In this document: positions 9,353-14,137 of the stretch, one piece after another
How the letters are laid out: each line of letters begins with the position of its first letter
Position numbering within the stretch: position 1 is the stretch's first letter
NCBI GenBank assembly: GCA_001953115.1
Contig: LSSL01004418.1
Span: 1-14,137 of the forward strand
Reading direction: 5' to 3'
Source: Smittium mucronatum
Lineage: Eukaryota; Kickxellomycota; Harpellomycetes; Harpellales; Legeriomycetaceae
Length of the DNA: 14,137 nt
Program-made: the position numbers and the translations under genes
The notes under the pieces: model-generated
The model's input: only the letters and a program-made list of their open reading frames with translations
Databases searched by the model: none
Told to the model about the DNA's origin: nothing

Positions 9353-9353
9353 A
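9348..9353 (+). terminator. TMEM234: Poly(A) signal overlapping the TMEM234 stop codon
   Basis: AATAAA spans the stop codon TAA (9350-9352). With only 82 bp before the opposing gene's stop codon, the transcript must end very close by or overlap the convergent gene. Confidence 0.45.
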
Positions 9354-9397
9354 ATCCATCTCACTGGGGAATATTTTATGTTATTTTGACAAGATGA

Positions 9398-9408
9398 TTT
9401 ATTTTATT
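9398..9408 (-). terminator. Poly(A) signal of the YIPF gene
   Basis: Two overlapping AATAAA hexamers on the minus strand (ATAATAAAATAAAT) lie 27-37 nt past the YIPF stop codon at 9435-9437, inside the convergent intergenic gap. Confidence 0.5.
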
Positions 9409-9434
9409 ATCGAAATTGGGGAATACCAATATTT

Positions 9435-10573
9435 CTATTTTTTTACTGAATAGAAATTATAATTGAAGAACAAAAATTTCATCGCAATCCCCATACCCAC
9501 GTGCATGATCACTATGAAAATCAGTATCGCCTTGTTCATTGCTGTTCCTGTTCGTTCGGGAATCGATATAACGTTATTAACTAAAAACATCCCCGACAGG
9601 ATAATTCCAGCCGCCATAGCGATCCATCTGACTATCGAAAACGGGAACATGCAAATCAATGTCACTGGAACCCAGCTGGACATCGAGTATCCATACACAG
9701 AGAAAGCTTCCACAAAGGTGCAGTTAGTTCCGAAATACTTTAGGCCAAAACTCAAAAATAGCGACATCAAACTCACATACAGATATACAACAAACACTGC
9801 TTTTGAAAGCAACCCAAAATCGTATCCCTTTTCGCTCGGATTGCCCAAGGCTAAAGATATATTGTAGGATAGTAATGAGGCTGCAAAGATAAAATAAATC
9901 AACGTAGTGGGAATCCAAAAGGGTCCCCACAGATCAGGCCCATTGGCGTTTTCGTCGATATCAAGCAAAAATTCCTTCTTGAAAGTCAGCGCCATGTAGA
10001 TCCGCTTAAGGAGCAAATGAGTATCTATGTTGAAATATCTGGTCCAGTACTCGATTCCCCATAAACTCTTAGAATTGGGTGAAGCATTTCCCGCAAATCC
10101 ATTTACGTTAGGTGCTTGATTAATGTTTGCTACAAATGGAAAAATGATTTAAATAAACTCCAAATTTTATTAGTCTATTGCTCTACTCACGTTGGTATCC
10201 ATTCAGAACATCTGTGTTCAAGGCTGAATTCCCTGCAAAATCTATAAAATAAAATAGTGATGTGGTAAATCAAAATCAAAATCTTCGAATATTGCAGGAT
10301 TTCAAACGTATGAAGCAAATGTTTTTATATCACTCGATAAAATCCATAAAAAATTCAAAAATCAAACTCTTTTATATGATTGAAAAAACAAGGTGATGGG
10401 ATTGTCAAAGCTCGACAAAACAAATTATATGTTAAATCCTGCTACCTTGAAAATCTAGCTGAGTCTACATATGAGATTTAATCGAATATAGCAAAGAAAA
10501 AAACTTGAGGTATATGAAAGTGACTAACCTCATCGACGTCCACTACAATGTTGTAATCCTTGTTGTTATCCAT
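9435..10573 (-). CDS. YIPF1: Yip1-domain Golgi membrane protein, YIPF1/YIPF2 type
   Basis: Four exons: 10573-10529 (45 nt), 10464-10446 (19-nt microexon), 10241-10191 (51 nt) and 10129-9435 (695 nt), giving 269 residues. Introns: 10528-10465 (GTTAGT to TGTAG), 10445-10242 (GTAGCA to TTATAG), 10190-10130 (GTGAGT to TTGTAG). Phases 0, 1 and 1 are all consistent. The N-terminal cytosolic part contains QLDFQDFAGNSAL, which matches the LQFEEF motif near the start of animal YIPF1, and then SLWGIEYWTRYFNIDT. The Yip1 domain follows, with DLWGPFW (104-110) and VYGYS (183-187). Five hydrophobic helices lie at about 110-133, 146-168, 177-199, 204-226 and 238-260. Yip1-family proteins cycle in ER/Golgi membranes and bind Rab GTPases or related trafficking factors. 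The symbol marks the subfamily only; yeast Yip5 would be the counterpart. The donor after the microexon (GTAGCA) is weak. Confidence 0.93.
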
Positions 10574-10613
10574 GCTATGCTACTACTTGAAACCAGCTTT
10601 TGTTTCTCTAGTA

Positions 10614-11107
10614 CTAGTAATTAGCTATAACTACAAAAAATGGTCTGGCTAGGTGTACACCACCATTGATCCTATCAATATCTGCATCAATCTCTAATCC
10701 TTTCGCGCATACCAAGGGCCCTTTTACTTGTTTGGTTTCTATAGGCTAAACCTCCCATCTTCTGGTAATCCAGTAAATTCCATAAGCCTCTTCAAAACAT
10801 TTTATTGGCAAAAAACCCTAATTAATTTGGCATCTTTCTACTTCTTATTTGTGCTCACTGAAAACCGACATTAAAAAATATCCCTATTGGTTAGTAAAAA
10901 TATACCTTTTCTCGTTACACCAATGAAAAGAGCATTCTTTTCTCCTGACTTTAATAAAGTTCTAAATATAAATCCGATAACGGCAATCGAAATAAAGTAA
11001 ATACCATTACCATGAAATTCTATAAACTCTGAAAATGATATAAATGCCATTTTATTATCGATTATTTTTGAATCACCTTCTCTGGTACTATCAATTTTTA
11101 CAAACAT
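10614..11107 (-). CDS. Probable small single-pass membrane protein, family unknown
   Basis: Exon 1 (11107-10906) is open from ATG and encodes 67 residues. It includes a hydrophobic segment (GIYFISIAVIGFIFRTLL) followed by basic LKSGEK, the layout of a single-pass membrane protein. It ends at a donor GTATAT (10905), with an ACTAAC branch-point motif at 10895-10890. My preferred acceptor is CCTATAG (ending 10739). It leads in frame into an exon (10738-10614) reading KQVKGPLVCAKGLEIDADID and ending at TAG, for 108 residues in total. The alternative acceptor TTTTCAG (ending 10858) adds only VSTNKK before a stop, giving 73 residues. Coding-like sequence also lies between these acceptors. The start may be the second ATG (11050), because TATATA lies only about 8 nt upstream of the first. 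The preferred 3' end is 40 bp before the YIPF start. I recognise no family. Confidence 0.45.
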
Positions 11108-12019
11108 GGATATATACTTAGCTGCAACTTTCCCTTAAATGTGACATTTTATTTTTAAAAAAAAAACGTTTTACAAGATAAAATAGTACTCAGTGGATTT
11201 TAATATTTATTTTTCAGACCCTACACAACTTGGCACTTTTCTACTTTGGTTTTTTCTATCGTCTGAATTTCGGATCTTTTTTTAATAAAATGTATATCTA
11301 TAAATCTGGGTGTATGTATATATCACGGATCTTTGGTTTATCATTTTTATTGATAAATAAACCCTGATTAAAAAAGAGTTTTTATTGACATTTTTCTGAA
11401 AAATAAACTAATTTAAATCTCAAAATAGAATTAACAGCTTATCTACACCTTTATTATTACTCAAATTCCATTTAATGTTATTAATTTTACTTTCATATAT
11501 TAATTTGTAAAAAAATTTGCTGTTTATATAAGCATCATACCTATAAATCTCAACATATATTTAAAAACCCCTAAATTTGGCACCAAAACTACTGCAATTG
11601 ATTTATATTGCTAAAAAATACAATTAAATGTGTAATTATAATCCCAAAATAAGGTAAAAAAAAATTTTTGTTGTAATTATTATCTATTTTAATTTCATCA
11701 AACTATTCAAAAACGAATTAAGCTATTTAACGATTATATATACTATTCTGAAACACAAACTAGTATTTTAAAAAATAAACTAACCTGTATTATAAAAACT
11801 CATATTATACCTAACAATTTTCTAATTTTTTTGTTTTAAAAAAGATTCTTATTATATTGTAATATAAATAATGTCTATTTTTGAATCTATTTTTTTTAAT
11901 TATACGAGTAAATATTTTTTTTGTTTATATCTGTAAAAATGAATTATTAATATATAATCTTTCTAACCTTCTTCAATTTTTTTTTCTATAGTTTATAACT
12001 ACATTGTCGAAAAGTGCAG

Positions 12020-12041
12020 TATATATATATATATATATATT
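12020..12041. repeat. (TA)11 microsatellite
   Basis: An uninterrupted alternating TA run of 22 bases within the AT-rich block. It is likely length-polymorphic and slippage-prone. Confidence 0.9.
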
Positions 12042-13840
12042 ATTTATCTTTTACATTAAAAATAAGATGATTTTAATAGCTAAATACCTTACCTATAAAC
12101 ATTCCCGATTATTATTTGAATTTATTAAATATCCTAAATAAACATTTTTAAAATTTCAAGATAAAAGCACCAAAATTTTCATTTTTAGTGAAGTAAGTCA
12201 AAATGATATCTTAATAATCTAAACTAAAAAAAAATAACTAAAAACTTCCCGTATGTTAAATTCAAAAAAATAAATGTTATTATTTACCTCCTATATTCTT
12301 TCAATATATATTATAGGCTTATATCGATGCTATTTTGAAATATAGTTTCTCAACAAGTTGATTTTTTTTTATAAAAAACTAAGATCAAACACAAATAAAC
12401 CATGAAAAAGATATATAAAATATATTCTATTTTTGTATTATATTCTCAATTTCATATATTAAAAATTCTTTGATTAATTATATTTATTATTCTTCCATAT
12501 CTGTTCAATAACTTTTTTTAATTTTTATAACAATAAAACCAAATTATTTGTTAATTTTACCTATCAATTCTTTTAAAATAATTATTTAATTTAATTTTTA
12601 TATCAATTATGAACTTTAATTAGAAATTATTTCTTTAATGTGTCTATAAAATGAAAATATACGATAATCACCTCCATTATATCTAATATTGGTGATATTT
12701 TTTTAAAAAAAAAGTATGGAAATATGAATTTATATTCTAGGGGGGAAAAATTAGGCATAAAATTATATGAAATATTAAAATTCATCCAATATTTATTAGG
12801 AATTAATTCATTTTTGTTTTATTGTAATTTTAATTCAGTTATCACTTGAGTTAAAAAATGAAGCTTATCAACATCGAATAATTTCTATTTAAATAAATAA
12901 AACAATTCTCAGGGGAAAATTCAATACCTTTTTCATTAAATATTAAATGTTTGTTTTTAAATTAAGTATTCTGAGAAAAAATATTGTACTCATTTTTTTA
13001 ATTAATTATCATAATAGATATTTTATAAAATTATTATTGTTTATTTTAGAACCACTTAATTATGGCATTAATCTATCATCACAAAAATATTTCACTTATA
13101 TTTTCAAGTTCTTTCTTAAAAATATTTTTTTACAAAATTCTTAACTTTAAATAACTAGAATATTAAAATGATTATTGATCTTGATCATGAAAATCATTTT
13201 TTTATATCTATAATATAAATATATATATAAAAGATTTCAACTTATTTTAAATAAAAAAAATTATTCACTAATTATTATCGCAATTATTTTTTTTTCCAGT
13301 ATATTTAAATTTAAACATGAAAGAAATTTGAATATTTATACGCGAAGTTCTTAAAAAAAATTATATAAACAAGAGTTATAACTACACGCAGTATAAAAAA
13401 CATAATTAATTATTTTATATATTGTCAAAATCTTTTATGAAAATGTAAATATTTTGAAGTTAGATAGTTTGGTGAATAAAATTTCATAATACTTATATTA
13501 TTGGTTGATTTTAGTTTTTTTTTAATCTCGCATTAATAAAATCGCATTTAAATTATAAAAAGCAAATTAATTTTTTTTAGATATGGTCAGTTTTTTTTGA
13601 AACTAAAGCTACTAATACGTTTAAATTTTAAATATTATTGGAATTTATACCAAAATTAAAATTAAAATTCTCCAAAAATGTTAAAAAGTTGTTTTTTTGA
13701 AATAGAAAAAACAAAACAAAATCTATCACAATTAGTTTTTTTGGAGGATATTTTTTATATACTATCAATTTTACTAACTCGCATTGATTATATCTTTTAA
13801 ATTATAAATATATTTCTCCATGTACCAATAAAAAAAATCG

Positions 13841-13869
13841 TTGCATTAACAATAGCCTTATTAATGCAA
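13841..13869. repeat. Perfect 9-bp inverted repeat TTGCATTAA / TTAATGCAA
   Basis: Arms lie at 13841-13849 and 13861-13869, separated by an 11-nt loop and followed by a T-run. It could form a hairpin, but in AT-rich DNA such pairs arise easily by chance and no flanking gene needs a terminator here. Confidence 0.6.
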
Positions 13870-14121
13870 TTTTTTTGTTTAAAATTTATACATTTATTAT
13901 AAAACTGTACGAATTAATATTTTTTAGAAAATTTGATAACATATTCCTATATCCTAAGTTTTCTTTCCCAAATAAAAGGCTTATAAATCATATAAAAACT
14001 CAAATTTATTCCTCTTAAATTAAATTCATAGAAAAAAAAGTATAGTGAAATATAAGTATATGTTTTGATGTAAAAATAACTGAGTTTAATTTTTTTTTTC
14101 AACTTTTAAAAAATAAAAATA

Positions 14122-14137
14122 GGGGGGGGGGGGGGGG
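14122..14137. repeat. Terminal poly-G run (16 G)
   Basis: The window ends in 16 consecutive G after about 3 kb in which G is rare. Its position at the very end of the sequence suggests a contig end with artefactual base calls rather than genomic sequence. Confidence 0.9.

Larger units (their letters stand above)
11108..14121. other. Extremely AT-rich DNA without genes
   Basis: About 3 kb of A/T runs with stops in every frame. Only 4 of 60 bases are G or C at 13201-13260, against 37 of 60 in the RPL15 exon. It holds a (TA)n microsatellite, several homopolymer tracts, a short hairpin at 13841-13869 and one low-complexity ORF (12947-13144, 65 residues, mostly Phe/Ile/Leu/Asn) that I do not believe. 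No telomere repeat, tRNA or transposon feature was seen. It may be a subtelomeric, centromeric or other AT-rich block, or simply a very AT-rich spacer. Confidence 0.7.

Noticed and set aside
9463..9867. 134-residue plus-strand ORF antisense to the YIPF gene
   Set aside because: It lies entirely within the conserved Yip1-domain exon on the opposite strand and has no family resemblance.
10738..10906. Stop codons read as Gln (alternative genetic code) in the small membrane-protein gene
   Set aside because: Reading TAG and TAA through would join several open pieces, but RPL15, TMEM234 and YIPF all end at normal-length positions with TAA or TAG as true stops. A splice or frameshift explanation is simpler.
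12947..13144. 65-residue plus-strand ORF in the AT-rich block
   Set aside because: Low-complexity Phe/Leu/Ile/Asn translation within DNA that lacks coding signal anywhere nearby.

Overview
The window is nuclear DNA of a eukaryote, most likely an early-diverging fungus with an AT-rich genome. Four genes carry short GT-AG introns (about 61-204 nt) with fungal-looking splice signals, and long AT-rich spacers separate them. The eL15 ribosomal protein reads as fungal rather than animal (for example the stretch [17 protein letters not shown]). I would guess a Zoopagomycota/Kickxellomycotina-type genome, but the species assignment is inference.

Layout. (1) 1-163, minus: the 5' end of an unrecognised gene running off the left edge, with a TATA box at 345-353 and a duplicated purine-rich block (pyrimidine-rich on the transcript) in its leader. 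(2) 480-1165, minus: complete RPL15 (eL15), two coding exons, plus a probable 5'-UTR intron at 1183-1319. (3) 1400-3227: gene-free spacer. (4) 3228-5453, minus: a 694-residue protein with a C-terminal SH3 domain, a long Ser/Asn-rich linker and an N-terminal helix resembling the Lsb1/Pin3 type. (5) 5580-8771: spacer with several short direct repeats and one doubtful orphan ORF. (6) 8772-9352, plus: a TMEM234-family four-helix membrane protein in three exons, the first only 22 nt. (7) 9435-10573, minus: a Yip1-domain Golgi membrane protein of the YIPF1/YIPF2 type in four exons, one of them a 19-nt microexon. It converges on TMEM234 with 82 bp between the stop codons. (8) 10614-11107, minus: a probable small single-pass membrane protein of unknown family with an uncertain gene model, ending 40 bp before the YIPF start codon. 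(9) 11108-14137: extremely AT-rich DNA without genes, ending in a run of 16 G that is probably a contig-end artefact.

The genes are unrelated housekeeping functions (translation, cytoskeleton or signalling scaffold, membrane trafficking) and do not form a pathway. I found no evidence for a new biological system. The most worthwhile points are the gene models rebuilt from splice signals (microexon, 22-nt first exon, 5'-UTR intron), the unresolved small gene at 10614-11107, and the abrupt base-composition change near 11108.
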